DNA from: Streptomyces tuirus
Lineage (GTDB): Bacteria; Actinomycetota; Actinomycetes; Streptomycetales; Streptomycetaceae
Direction of reading: 5' to 3'
Length of the DNA stretch: 64,000 nt
Assembly: GCA_018195615.1 (NCBI GenBank)
Contig: JAGTPG010000002.1
Location: 4,643,501-4,707,500 of the forward strand
Position 1 is the first letter of the stretch. The number at the start of each line of letters is the position of its first letter. The notes under the pieces were generated by a model, which was given only the letters and a program-made list of their open reading frames with translations, was not told the DNA's origin and did no database searches. The position numbers were made by a program, and so were the translations under genes. Positions 18,371 through 26,534 of the stretch are shown piece after piece.

Positions 18371-18802
18371 ATGCGACTCGCCCTGGACGAGGCCGCCGAG
18401 GCCGTCCGGGGCGGGGACGTTCCCGTCGGCGCCGTCGTGCTGGCCCCGGACGGCACGACCGTGCTCGCGGCCGGGCACAACGAGCGCGAGGCCGGCGGCG
18501 ACCCGACGGCCCACGCCGAACTCCTCGCCCTCCGGCGGGCCGCCGCCGGGCTCGGCGCGTGGCGGCTGGCCGGCTGCACCCTCGTGGTGACGCTGGAGCC
18601 CTGCACGATGTGCGCGGGCGCGATCCAGCAGTCCCGCGTCGACCGGCTCGTCTACGGCGCCCGCGACGAGAAGGCCGGCGCGGCCGGCTCCCTCTGGGAC
18701 CTCGTCCGCGACCGGCGGCTCAACCACCGGCCCGAGGTGATCGAGGGCGTGCTCGCCGAGGAGTGCGCACGGTTGCTCACCGAGTTCTTCCGGGGCCGCT
18801 GA
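18371..18802 (+). CDS. tadA: tRNA adenosine(34) deaminase TadA
   Basis: Deaminates A34 to inosine in tRNA-Arg(ACG), the tRNA encoded at 41447-41519 in this window. The zinc/catalytic motifs are HAE (PTAHAELLAL) and PCTMCAGA, with DVPVGAVVL upstream. The given ATG yields 143 residues and trims the N-terminal helix: homologous sequence (DPVRDPWRPAM) lies in frame upstream, but the only upstream initiator-like codon is CTG at 18311, overlapping the partner gene's stop. A non-canonical start or another base error is likely. Confidence 0.95.
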   Translation: MRLALDEAAEAVRGGDVPVGAVVLAPDGTTVLAAGHNEREAGGDPTAHAELLALRRAAAGLGAWRLAGCTLVVTLEPCTMCAGAIQQSRVDRLVYGARDEKAGAAGSLWDLVRDRRLNHRPEVIEGVLAEECARLLTEFFRGR

Positions 18803-18894
18803 AACCGGTGTGCCACCGATGCGCTGCCGATGCGCCACCGATGCGCTGAATACCGATTTCAAAGCAGGCCGGACCTTGCTGTAAGGTCTCCCTC

Positions 18895-18979
18895 GGTAGC
18901 GTGTCCGAGCGGCCGAAGGAGCTCGCCTCGAAAGCGAGTGTGGCGCAAGTCACCGAGGGTTCAAATCCCTCCGCTACCG
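18895..18979 (+). tRNA. tRNA-Ser (anticodon CGA)
   Basis: An 85-nt class II tRNA. The acceptor stem is GGTAGCG/CGCTACC, the anticodon loop CTCGAAA gives CGA, there is a long variable arm, and the T-loop is GGTTCAAATCC. A discriminator G follows at 18979; CCA is not encoded. Confidence 0.97.
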
Positions 18980-18984
18980 CTTGT

Positions 18985-19014
18985 GAAGGGCCCCGTCGTC
19001 AGACGGGGCCCTTC
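18985..19014 (+). terminator. Terminator of tRNA-Ser
   Basis: A perfect 13-bp stem, GAAGGGCCCCGTC pairing with GACGGGGCCCTTC, with a 4-base loop, starts five bases after the tRNA. Confidence 0.9.
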
Positions 19015-19062
19015 GTGCGATCATGTGCGCTGTTTGAGACATCAGTGACAGGGGAGGCCGCG

Positions 19063-19239
19063 ATGGCGGTGAACGCGAAGAAGGTCGCCGTCTACGTGCT
19101 CGTGGTCTTCGTGCTGTACGTGATCATCACGGACCCGGAAAAGGCCGCCGACTATGTCCTCATAGGGTTCCAGGGCGTATCGGACGCCGCCCGGGCCCTC
19201 GGCGACTTCGCCACCTGGGTCGCAGACGGAGGAAAGTAA
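19063..19239 (+). CDS. Small membrane protein (58 residues)
   Basis: ATG 19063 with a strong RBS (GGGGAGG). One clear transmembrane helix (KVAVYVLVVFVLYVIIT, residues 6-22) is followed by an amphipathic C-terminus (AADYVLIGFQGVSDAARALGDF). Its TAA overlaps the ATG of the next gene (TAATG), so the two are translationally coupled. No family function is known to me. Confidence 0.75.
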   Translation: MAVNAKKVAVYVLVVFVLYVIITDPEKAADYVLIGFQGVSDAARALGDFATWVADGGK

Positions 19240-19532
19240 TGATCCGCCACCTGGTCCTCTTCAAGCTCAACGAGGGCGTCGAGCGCGACGACCCCCGGGT
19301 CCTGAAGGGCGTCGAGGCGTTCCGCTCCCTGGACGGCAAGATCCCCGAGCTCCGCTTCTGGGAGCTCGGCTGGAACGTCAGCGACCGTCCCATCGCCTAC
19401 GACTTCGCCATCAACTCCGCCTTCGACGACGCGGACGCCCTGCGCCGGTACGTGGAGCACCCCGACCACCAGGCCGGCGTGGCGCTGTGGCGGGAGTTCG
19501 CCACCTGGGTGATCGCCGACTACGAGTTCTGA
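19239..19532 (+). CDS. Dabb (stress-responsive A/B barrel) family protein
   Basis: A 97-residue intact protein. MIRHLVLFKLNEGV and the C-terminal YVEHPDHQAGVALWREF are the two typical blocks of the dimeric alpha/beta-barrel Dabb family. Members range from stress proteins to polyketide cyclases; the substrate here is unknown. A terminator hairpin follows at 19567. Confidence 0.88.
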   Translation: MIRHLVLFKLNEGVERDDPRVLKGVEAFRSLDGKIPELRFWELGWNVSDRPIAYDFAINSAFDDADALRRYVEHPDHQAGVALWREFATWVIADYEF

Positions 19533-19566
19533 GCCGCGGAGCCCCGAGGCGCTTCGAGCCCCCGTC

Positions 19567-19593
19567 AAGCCCCCGTCGCCCCGACGGGGGCTT
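19567..19593 (+). terminator. Terminator after the Dabb gene
   Basis: AAGCCCCCGTCG and CGACGGGGGCTT form a perfect 12-bp stem with a 3-base loop, 34 bp past the stop codon. Confidence 0.85.
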
Positions 19594-19718
19594 CCCATTT
19601 GCCCCTCAACACGTAGTTACGGGGTGCTTGCACACAGTGCACATCTCTTGTGATGCTATGACCGCTTTTAGTGGAAGAGTGGACGGATGGGTTGACGGAT
19701 GACGAGGTGGAGTTGACC

Positions 19719-20542
19719 GTGCTGGCCAGTACCGCACCTCAGGCACCGTCGCCGTCCCCGGAAGCGGCCCCCGGCGAAGCCGTGGCGCCGACACCCGCGC
19801 CCTCACCCAGGTCCTGTTCGCTCAGCTCAAGGAGCTCCAGCCGGGCACGCCGGAGCACGACCGGGTGCGCGGCGCGCTCATCGAGGCCAACCTGCCGCTC
19901 GTGCGCTACGCGGCCGCCCGCTTCCGCTCCCGCAACGAGCCGATGGAGGACGTCGTCCAGGTCGGCACCATCGGGCTCATCAACGCCATCGACCGTTTCG
20001 ACCCCGACCGGGGCGTGCAGTTCCCGACGTTCGCCATGCCGACGGTCGTCGGCGAGATCAAGCGGTACTTCCGCGACAACGTCCGTACGGTCCACGTGCC
20101 GCGCCGGCTGCACGAGCTGTGGGTGCAGGTGAACAGCGCGACCGAGGACCTGACGACCTCGTTCGGACGGTCACCGACGACCGCGGAGATCGCCGAGCGG
20201 CTGCGCATCACCGAGGACGAGGTGCTGTCCTGCATCGAGGCCGGGCGGTCGTACCACGCGACCTCACTGGAGGCCGCGCAGGAGGGCGACGGACTGCCGG
20301 GGCTGCTGGACCGGCTCGGCTACGAGGATCCCGCGCTGGACGGGGTGGAGCACCGGGACCTCGTACGGCATCTGCTCGTACAGCTGCCCGAGAGGGAGCA
20401 GCGGATCCTGCTGCTGCGGTACTACAGCAATCTCACGCAGTCCCAGATCAGTGCGGAACTCGGTGTCTCACAGATGCATGTCTCGCGGCTACTCGCGCGT
20501 AGCTTCCAGCGATTGCGGTCCGCGAACCGGATCGACGCGTAA
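19719..20542 (+). CDS. sigF: SigF-type stress/sporulation sigma factor, frameshifted near the N-terminus
   Basis: RNA polymerase sigma factor of the SigB/F/G family. Regions 2-4 are intact: NLPLVRYAAARFRSRNEPMEDVVQVGTIGL (region 2), TFAMPTVVGEIKRYFRDN, region 3 and the region 4 helix-turn-helix LTQSQISAELGVSQMHVSRLLARS. I chose GTG 19719 (LASTAPQ) because GGTGGAG lies at RBS distance. One base is missing near 19787, between the Ala/Pro-rich N-terminus and DTRALTQVLFAQL. Its position next to a second SigF-like gene resembles the sigF/sigN pair of S. coelicolor; that assignment rests on memory of gene order. Confidence 0.9.
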
Positions 20543-20662
20543 CCGGAAACACGATCGATAGGTAACCGGCGCGAGGGAATCGCAGGTCAGGGCGGTTGCT
20601 GACAGTTCACAGCCGAAAGGGCGTCAGACCCCTTGTTTGCAGGGCGGATTCGCGTCTCAGAT

Positions 20663-20699
20663 GTCGACATGTCACTACAGCGTGTTGCCGACATGTGAC
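20663..20699. promoter_or_regulatory. Direct repeat upstream of the second sigma gene
   Basis: GTCGACATGTCAC (20663-20675) and GCCGACATGTGAC (20687-20699) are near-identical 13-mers 24 bp apart, each containing the palindrome ACATGT. They lie 110-150 bp upstream of the sigma gene start and could be an activator or repressor site. Confidence 0.4.
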
Positions 20700-20811
20700 A
20701 TTCTGCGGGAAGCGCGTTTGCCGGGGCTTCGGCTCCGGTATTCAGGTGAAGGCTGCGTTCCTCAGACGGGGGGCGTTCGCCGCGACCGTCCCGCGACCCA
20801 AAGGGGGTGGC

Positions 20812-21717
20812 ATGTCCGCAGAACAGGGCAGCTCGAAGGTGCTCACGCTCGCGGAGAGCGAGTCAGCTCCCCATGCTCTCGACACACTCGGCCCCATCGA
20901 CGACGTTCCGGCCGAGCTCGCGACCGAGCCAGCCCCGGCCCTTCCGGCCTCGGGCGCCATCGACACCCGCACGCTGTCCCGCTCCCTGTTCCTGCGGCTG
21001 GCCGCGCTCGACGAGGACAGCCCCGAGCGTGCGTACGTCCGTGACACGCTGATCGAGCTGAATCTGCCGCTGGTGCGGTACGCGGCGGCGCGGTTCCGGT
21101 CCCGGAACGAGCCGATGGAGGACATCGTCCAGGTCGGCACGATCGGGCTGATCAAGGCGATCGACCGGTTCGACTGCGAACGGGGCGTGGAGTTCCCCAC
21201 GTTCGCGATGCCGACGGTGGTCGGCGAGATCAAGCGGTTCTTCCGCGACACGTCGTGGTCGGTGCGGGTGCCACGCCGGCTTCAGGAGCTGCGGCTCGCC
21301 CTGACCAAGGCCAGTGACGAGCTGTCACAGAAGCTGGACCGCTCGCCGACGGTCACCGAACTCGCCTCCGTGCTCGGGGTGTCCGAGGAGGACGTGGTCG
21401 ACGGGCTGGCGGTGGGGAACGCGTACACGGCGTCCTCGCTGGACTCCCCGGCGCCGGAGGACGACGGCGGCGAGGGGTCGCTGGCGGACCGGCTGGGGTA
21501 CGAGGACACGGCCCTGGAGGGCGTCGAGTACCGCGAGTCGCTGAAGCCGCTGCTGGCCAAACTGCCGCCCCGTGAGCGGCGGATCATCATGCTGCGCTTC
21601 TTCGCGAACATGACGCAGTCGCAGATCGGCGAGGAGGTCGGCATCTCGCAGATGCACGTCTCGCGTCTGCTGACGAGGACGTTGGCGCAGCTGCGCGAAG
21701 GCCTCATCTCGGACTGA
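20812..21717 (+). CDS. sigN: SigF-type RNA polymerase sigma factor
   Basis: An intact 301-residue SigB/F-family sigma factor; ATG 20812 follows AAGGGGGTGG. A variable N-terminal 60 residues precede TRTLSRSLFLRLAALDEDSPERAYV, region 2 (MEDIVQVGTIGLIKAIDRF), region 3 (VRVPRRLQELRLALTKASDELSQKL) and the region 4 HTH MTQSQIGEEVGISQMHVSRLLTRT. It is about half identical by eye to the preceding sigma factor, so the two are tandem paralogues. No anti-sigma gene is adjacent. The symbol is by synteny with S. coelicolor sigN and is less sure than the family. Confidence 0.92.
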   Translation: MSAEQGSSKVLTLAESESAPHALDTLGPIDDVPAELATEPAPALPASGAIDTRTLSRSLFLRLAALDEDSPERAYVRDTLIELNLPLVRYAAARFRSRNEPMEDIVQVGTIGLIKAIDRFDCERGVEFPTFAMPTVVGEIKRFFRDTSWSVRVPRRLQELRLALTKASDELSQKLDRSPTVTELASVLGVSEEDVVDGLAVGNAYTASSLDSPAPEDDGGEGSLADRLGYEDTALEGVEYRESLKPLLAKLPPRERRIIMLRFFANMTQSQIGEEVGISQMHVSRLLTRTLAQLREGLISD

Positions 21718-21793
21718 CCGAACAACCCGCCGCCTGCCTGCCGCTCGCCGGTGGGCAGGCGCGGGCGTAGCGCGTGATGCCGGGTGGTGGGTC

Positions 21794-21905
21794 GGGGCCG
21801 TGTCGGGGGGTGTCCGTCCTCGGAACGGCGCGATGGGGTTGGACGCCGACTGACTGTTCGTTGACGCGCCAACCGCTGCGGGCGGACACCCCCCGACACG
21901 GCCCC
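21794..21905. repeat. Long imperfect palindrome with 23-bp perfect arms
   Basis: The arm at 21794-21816 is the exact reverse complement of 21883-21905 (both contain CCGTGTCGGGGGGTGTCC or its complement). A nested GGTTGG/CCAACC stem lies in the loop. I recall similar palindromes scattered in many Streptomyces genomes, so this is probably a dispersed non-autonomous repeat rather than a simple terminator. It fills most of the 21718-22123 gene-free stretch with the element at 21976. Confidence 0.75.
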
Positions 21906-21975
21906 TTGCGTCGTCCGGCGGCTGCGGGCGCGTGGTGGCTCACCTAGCTGCGGGCAGTCGTGCCGCTGGGGCGAT

Positions 21976-22019
21976 GGGGGTCCCCCCTGCTCGAGCGAAG
22001 TCGAGAGCTTGGGGGAGGG
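21976..22019. repeat. Dispersed Streptomyces palindromic element (copy 1)
   Basis: GGGGGTCCCCCC then CTCGAGCGAAGTCGAGAG then GGGGGAGGG: a hairpin core (CTCGA...TCGAG) flanked by G/C runs. A second copy with the same core is at 25891-25934 inside a coding region. Confidence 0.75.
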
Positions 22020-22123
22020 TGGGCGCAGCGGCACCCCGTTCCGCCGGGTTGCGCAACGCCCCGCCCCCGACACCAACGCCGAGCACTGGACAACAGGCAG
22101 GGCGTAAGAACCCGCCGTACGCC

Positions 22124-22321
22124 CTACGCCAGCGCCAGCCAAGCCACCGCCGCGATGACCGCGACGGCGACGACAACGCCGAGGATGAGACCGACACGCG
22201 GCCCGCCACCGCTCGCCGCCGCGGCCTGCCGCCCCCGCGGCGCCTCGTCGACGAACGCGCGGAACATCTGGGTGCTGCCGGCAGGGTCGTGATTGCCCTG
22301 GGGGGCCTGGTTGTTAGCCAT
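22124..22321 (-). CDS. Small C-tail-anchored membrane protein (65 residues)
   Basis: ATG 22321 (MANNQAPQGNHDPAGSTQMFRAFVDEAP). A soluble N-terminal 40 residues are followed by one transmembrane helix at the very C-terminus (VGLILGVVVAVAVIAAVAWLALA). Conserved in Streptomyces as far as I recall; function unknown. It is divergent from the MarR gene. Confidence 0.65.
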   Translation of the reverse strand: MANNQAPQGNHDPAGSTQMFRAFVDEAPRGRQAAAASGGGPRVGLILGVVVAVAVIAAVAWLALA

Positions 22322-22436
22322 GGCCCGAGACCCTAGCGAAAACGCCGGGGCTCCCCAAGTGGGGGTTGGCGTTCCGTATCACCCCGACTGAGCCGTACCT
22401 CCGAGCTCACCACCTGCACATTTACTGTCGCAATAC

Positions 22437-22520
22437 TTGCCTTTGCCAAGTTTTTGTGACTCACCCGCCCGTTTTTATTTGCCTTCAGCAACCAACACTC
22501 CTATGGTTGCCCTAAGCAAC
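22437..22520. promoter_or_regulatory. Cluster of TTGC-N5-GCAA inverted repeats upstream of marR
   Basis: Three related inverted repeats lie before the MarR gene: CTTGCCTTTGCCAAG (22437-22451), TTGCCTTCAGCAA (22479-22491) and GTTGCCCTAAGCAAC (22506-22520). The last is 17 bp before the ATG. This AT-richer stretch has the form of MarR operators and suggests autoregulation of the marR-MFS operon. Confidence 0.6.
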
Positions 22521-22536
22521 AAACGCGGGAGGTGTC

Positions 22537-23025
22537 ATGGCCGAGAGGGCGCAGTACGAAGAGCTGGTCCGCCAGTTCAGTGCCTTCGGCGCCGTGAAGC
22601 GGGAGCTCGGCCGGATCATGCCCGCCGAGTGCCCCGGCGGGTCGGCGACCGTTCTGACCGTGCTGGGCCGCCACGGCGACATGCGCATGAGCAAGCTCGC
22701 CGAGCTGCTGGCCGTGGACATGTCGGTCACCAGCCGGCATGTCGCCCACGTCGTGGACCGGGGCTGGATCGAACGCTCCCCCGATCCCACGGACAGACGC
22801 TCACGCATCCTGCGCCTCACGCCCGCGGGCCACGCACAGCTCGACGAGCTGTCCCGGCGGACCACCGAGGCCCTCGCCGAGCGCCTGAGCGACTGGACCG
22901 ACGAGGACGTCGGCCGGCTCACGCAGCTGATGGCGCGGCTCAGGGAGAGCTTCGACTGCCGGCCCGCGACCCGGACGGCACCACCCGCTGTCGATCAGAC
23001 CACCCGTACACCCGCAAGCACGTAA
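22537..23025 (+). CDS. MarR family transcriptional regulator
   Basis: A 162-residue intact protein; ATG 22537 after GGGAGG. The winged helix spans about residues 35-105: SATVLTVLGRHGDMRMSKLAELLAVDMSVTSRHVAHVVDRGWIERSPDPTDRRSR, with the wing DPTDRRS. It is 13 bp upstream of the MFS pump gene and has candidate operators in its own promoter, so it probably represses the pump until a ligand binds. The ligand is unknown. Confidence 0.93.
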   Translation: MAERAQYEELVRQFSAFGAVKRELGRIMPAECPGGSATVLTVLGRHGDMRMSKLAELLAVDMSVTSRHVAHVVDRGWIERSPDPTDRRSRILRLTPAGHAQLDELSRRTTEALAERLSDWTDEDVGRLTQLMARLRESFDCRPATRTAPPAVDQTTRTPAST

Positions 23026-23038
23026 GAAAAGGAAGCCC

Positions 23039-25588
23039 ATGGCAACGACCACACCAGCCGGTGTGCGGGCTCATGCCAAGCACGGGGGAGGCTCCCACGG
23101 CCCCTCCGGCGGCGGCGCTCCGATGACGCACCGGCAGATCATGGAGGCCCTCACCGGCCTTCTGCTCGGCATGTTCGTCGCGATCCTGTCGTCGACGATC
23201 GTCTCCAACGCCCTGCCCCGGATCATCGGCGACCTGGGCGGCGGCCAGAGCGCCTACACCTGGGTCGTCACCGCGTCTCTGCTGACGATGACCGCGTCCA
23301 CGCCGCTGTGGGGCAAGCTCGCCGACCTGTTCTCCAAGAAGCTGCTGATCCAGGTCGCCCTGGTCGTCTTCGTACTGGGCTCGGCGGCGGCCGGCATGTC
23401 GCAGAACCCCGGCATGCTCATCGCGTTCCGCGCGGTCCAGGGCATCGGCATGGGCGGCCTGTCCGCGCTGGCCCAGATCATCATGGCGGCGATGATCTCC
23501 CCGCGTGAGCGAGGCCGGTACAACGGCTACCTCGGCGCCACCTTCGCCACCGCCATGGTCGGCGGGCCGCTCGTCGGCGGTGTCATCACCGACACCGACT
23601 GGCTCGGCTGGCGCTGGTGCTTCTACGTCGGCGTGCCCTTCGCCGTGATCGCCCTGATCGTGCTGCAGAAGACCCTGCACCTGCCCGTGGTCAAGCGGAA
23701 GGTCAAGGTCGACTGGGCCGGCGCCTTCTTCATCACCGCGGCCGTCTGCCTGCTGCTGATCTGGGTGACCTTCGCCGGTGACAAGTACGACTGGGTGTCC
23801 TGGCAGACGTACGCGATGGTCGGCGGTTCGCTGGTGCTGCTGGCGGTGTTCGTCCTCGTGGAGGCCAAGGCGAGCGAGCCGATCATCCCGCTGCGGCTGT
23901 TCCGCAACCGCACCATCACGCTGGCCTCCGTGGCCTCCCTGTTCGTCGGCGTCGCGATGTTCTCCGGCACCGTCTTCTTCAGCCAGTACTTCCAGCTGGC
24001 CCGGGACAAGTCGCCGACGATGTCCGGCGTCATGACCATCCCGATGATCGCCGGCCTGTTCGTCTCCTCCACCGTCTCCGGCCAGGTCATCACCCGGACC
24101 GGGCGCTGGAAGGGCTGGCTGCTCGGCGGCGGTGTGCTGGTGACGGCCGGCCTCGGTCTGCTGGGCACGATCCGGTACGACACCGAGTACTGGCACATAG
24201 CGATCTTCATGGCGCTGATGGGCCTCGGCATCGGCATGATGATGCAGAACCTGGTGCTCTGCACGCAGAACCAGGTGGAGCCGGGCGACCTGGGTGCCGC
24301 CAGCTCCACGGTGACCTTCTTCCGGTCCCTGGGCGGTGCCGTGGGCGTCTCGGCGCTGGGCGCGGTCCTGGGCAACAAGATCACCGACTACGTCAAGGAC
24401 GGCCTCGCCGGCCTCGGCGCCGAGGGGGCGGCCCTCGGCCACGCCGGCACCGGCGGTGGCGGCATCCCCGACCTCGACGCCATGCCCGCGCCGATCCGCA
24501 CGGTCGTGGAGAGCGCCTACGGCCACGGTGTCGCGGACGTCTTCCTCTACTCGGCTCCGCTGGCGCTGCTCGCCCTGCTGGTGTCGCTGTTCATCAAGGA
24601 GGTTCCGTTGAAGACGAAGGGTGGGCTGGCGCAGGCCGCCGAGCCGGAGACGCCGGCCGAGGTTCCCGCCGAAGCGGCCGCCGAGGTTCCCTCCGCGGAG
24701 AAGGCCGTGCCGAGCTGGGCCGTGGCCGAGACGACCGAGGTCGCCGAGGGGACCGGGCCCGAGGGCACGCAGCGGCTCGCCGCTGTCGCGACCGTGGCCC
24801 GTGCCGAGGAGCCTGCCCGCGGCGGGGGCGGAGTGCCGGTCCGTGGTCACGTCCGCGGCAATGAGTCCGCGCCCGTGCCGCAGGCCGCCGTCACGCTGAT
24901 CTCGCTGGCCGGTCGGCAGCTGGGCCGGTCCGTGGCGCAGGCCGACGGGTCCTACTCGGTCGACGCCCCGGGCGCCGGGTCGTACGTCCTGATCGCCTCG
25001 GCCGACGGCTACCAGCCGCAGGCGTCGACGGTCGTAGTGAACGGCGAGCCGGTCGCCTACGACATCCTGCTCAGCGGGACCAGCGGGCTGACCGGCCTGG
25101 TGCGGGCCGCCGGGAGCGGGCAGCCGGTCAAGGACGCGATGGTCATCGTGACCGATGTGCGCGGCGATCTGCTCGCCTCCGGGACCACCGGTGAGCAGGG
25201 CGAGTTCTCCTTCGCCGAGCTGGTGCCGGGCGCGGTGACCGTCGCGGTGAACGCCGCCGGGTACCGGCCGCGCGCGCTGCCCGTCGAGGTGGGCGGCACC
25301 GGGGTCACCCGGGTCGAGATCGACCTGGACTCGGGCGCCCGCGTCCAGGGTGTCGTCCGCGCCCCGCACGGGCCGCTGGCCGACGCCCGGGTGACGCTGG
25401 TCGACCAGGCCGGCAACGTCGTCGGCTCGGCCACGACCGGCGCGGACGGGGCGTACGCCTTCACCGACCTGGACGGCGGCGAGTACACCGTCATCGCCAC
25501 GGGCTACCCGCCGGTGGCCACCGCCCTGACGGTGACCGGCACCGGCAGCGACGCCCACGACATCGAACTCGCCCACCCCGGCGAGTAG
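23039..25588 (+). CDS. DHA2-family MFS transporter with C-terminal carboxypeptidase-regulatory-like repeats
   Basis: Intact, 849 residues. Residues about 30-530 are a 14-helix DHA2 drug-proton antiporter: motif C-like SSTIVSNALPRIIGDL in helix 1, LWGKLADLFSKK (motif A) and FRAVQGIGMGGL. A Glu/Ala/Pro-rich linker (530-600) leads to three CarboxypepD_reg-like beta domains (600-849), recognisable by repeated VPQAAVTLIS..ADGSYSV, VKDAMVIVTD..EQGEFSF and LADARVTLVD..ADGAYAF. Such beta domains usually act outside the membrane or in adhesion, so the fusion is unusual; the extra 320 residues make it much longer than a normal DHA2 pump. It follows marR by 13 bp. Confidence 0.93.
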   Translation: MATTTPAGVRAHAKHGGGSHGPSGGGAPMTHRQIMEALTGLLLGMFVAILSSTIVSNALPRIIGDLGGGQSAYTWVVTASLLTMTASTPLWGKLADLFSKKLLIQVALVVFVLGSAAAGMSQNPGMLIAFRAVQGIGMGGLSALAQIIMAAMISPRERGRYNGYLGATFATAMVGGPLVGGVITDTDWLGWRWCFYVGVPFAVIALIVLQKTLHLPVVKRKVKVDWAGAFFITAAVCLLLIWVTFAGDKYDWVSWQTYAMVGGSLVLLAVFVLVEAKASEPIIPLRLFRNRTITLASVASLFVGVAMFSGTVFFSQYFQLARDKSPTMSGVMTIPMIAGLFVSSTVSGQVITRTGRWKGWLLGGGVLVTAGLGLLGTIRYDTEYWHIAIFMALMGLGIGMMMQNLVLCTQNQVEPGDLGAASSTVTFFRSLGGAVGVSALGAVLGNKITDYVKDGLAGLGAEGAALGHAGTGGGGIPDLDAMPAPIRTVVESAYGHGVADVFLYSAPLALLALLVSLFIKEVPLKTKGGLAQAAEPETPAEVPAEAAAEVPSAEKAVPSWAVAETTEVAEGTGPEGTQRLAAVATVARAEEPARGGGGVPVRGHVRGNESAPVPQAAVTLISLAGRQLGRSVAQADGSYSVDAPGAGSYVLIASADGYQPQASTVVVNGEPVAYDILLSGTSGLTGLVRAAGSGQPVKDAMVIVTDVRGDLLASGTTGEQGEFSFAELVPGAVTVAVNAAGYRPRALPVEVGGTGVTRVEIDLDSGARVQGVVRAPHGPLADARVTLVDQAGNVVGSATTGADGAYAFTDLDGGEYTVIATGYPPVATALTVTGTGSDAHDIELAHPGE

Positions 25589-25676
25589 TCCGAACCCCGG
25601 CCCGTGGCGGTGGGCGCGCTCTGAGCGGAGGTGCGCCCCTGCCGCGGGCCGGTCTCATTCCTAGGAGTTACACGAA

Positions 25677-26534
25677 ATGGGACTGACCGCGAGGATCCGT
25701 ACCCGGGACGGTTGGGCCGTGTCGCACGCGGTCGTCACCGTGGCCGACATGACCGGTGCGCAGGTGCTGCGCGCCGAGGCCGACGCGGAGGGCGCCGTGC
25801 GGGACGCGACGCCGCTGGAGCCGGGCGCGTACACCGTCATCGTCACCGCCGTCGGCTACGCGCCTGCGGCCTCCAGTGTGATCGTCACGGCTGGGGGCAC
25901 CTCCCGCTCGAGCGAAGCCGAGAGTGGGGGAGGCCGGGCCGAGGTCGGCACGGTGACGCTGGCACGGCAGGGCGGCACCGAGCTGCCGCCGCCGGGGCCG
26001 TGGACCGTCGACCCGGTGCACTCCAGCGTGGCCGCAGTGGCACAGCACCTGGGCATCTCCAGCGTGCACGGGCGGTTCACGGAGTTCTCCGGCTCGATCG
26101 AGATCGCCCCGGACGACGTGACCAAGTCGCGTGTGGAGGCGGTGATCAGGGCCGCGTCCGTCGACACCGGCAACGGGATGCGCGACGGGCATCTGAAGTC
26201 GCCGGACTTTCTCGATGTCGAGCGGTTTCCCGAGATCACCTACCGGTCGACTGGGCTGACGGCGACCGGGTCCGACCGGTGGACCGTCCACGGCGAGCTG
26301 GGCATGCACGGTGTCGTACGTCCGGTCGACCTGGACCTGGCCTACCTCGGCACCGGCCCGGACCCCTGGGGCGGCACCCGCGCGGCGTTCCGCGCCACGA
26401 CCGAACTGCGGCGCGAGGACTTCGCGATGAACTACAACCAGGTCCTCCAGGCCGGCATCGCCGCCGTCGGTACGACCCTCAAGGTGGAGCTGGACATCCA
26501 GGCCGTGCAGGGCGAGTCACTTCCGGCGGCCTGA
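25677..26534 (+). CDS. YceI family protein with N-terminal carboxypeptidase-regulatory-like domain
   Basis: A 285-residue intact frame; ATG 25677 behind AGGAG. Residues 1-75 repeat the beta domain found at the end of the preceding MFS pump (SHAVVTVADMTG...EGAVRDATPLEPGAYTVIVTAVGYAPA). Residues about 105-280 are a YceI lipocalin-like barrel (WTVDPVHSSVAAVAQHLGISSVHGRF, DFAMNYNQVLQAG), which binds polyisoprenoid-type lipids. There is no signal peptide. A dispersed palindrome is inserted in frame at 25891-25934. Its end overlaps the convergent GAF-ANTAR gene by 18 bp. It is probably in an operon with the pump. Confidence 0.92.
   Translation: MGLTARIRTRDGWAVSHAVVTVADMTGAQVLRAEADAEGAVRDATPLEPGAYTVIVTAVGYAPAASSVIVTAGGTSRSSEAESGGGRAEVGTVTLARQGGTELPPPGPWTVDPVHSSVAAVAQHLGISSVHGRFTEFSGSIEIAPDDVTKSRVEAVIRAASVDTGNGMRDGHLKSPDFLDVERFPEITYRSTGLTATGSDRWTVHGELGMHGVVRPVDLDLAYLGTGPDPWGGTRAAFRATTELRREDFAMNYNQVLQAGIAAVGTTLKVELDIQAVQGESLPAA
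25891..25934. repeat. Dispersed palindromic element inside the YceI gene (copy 2)
   Basis: CTGGGGGCACCTCCCG, CTCGAGCGAAGCCGAGAG, TGGGGGAGG: the same core and flanking G/C runs as the intergenic element at 21976-22019. It is translated as GGTSRSSEAESGGGR in the linker between the two domains of the YceI protein. Confidence 0.8.
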
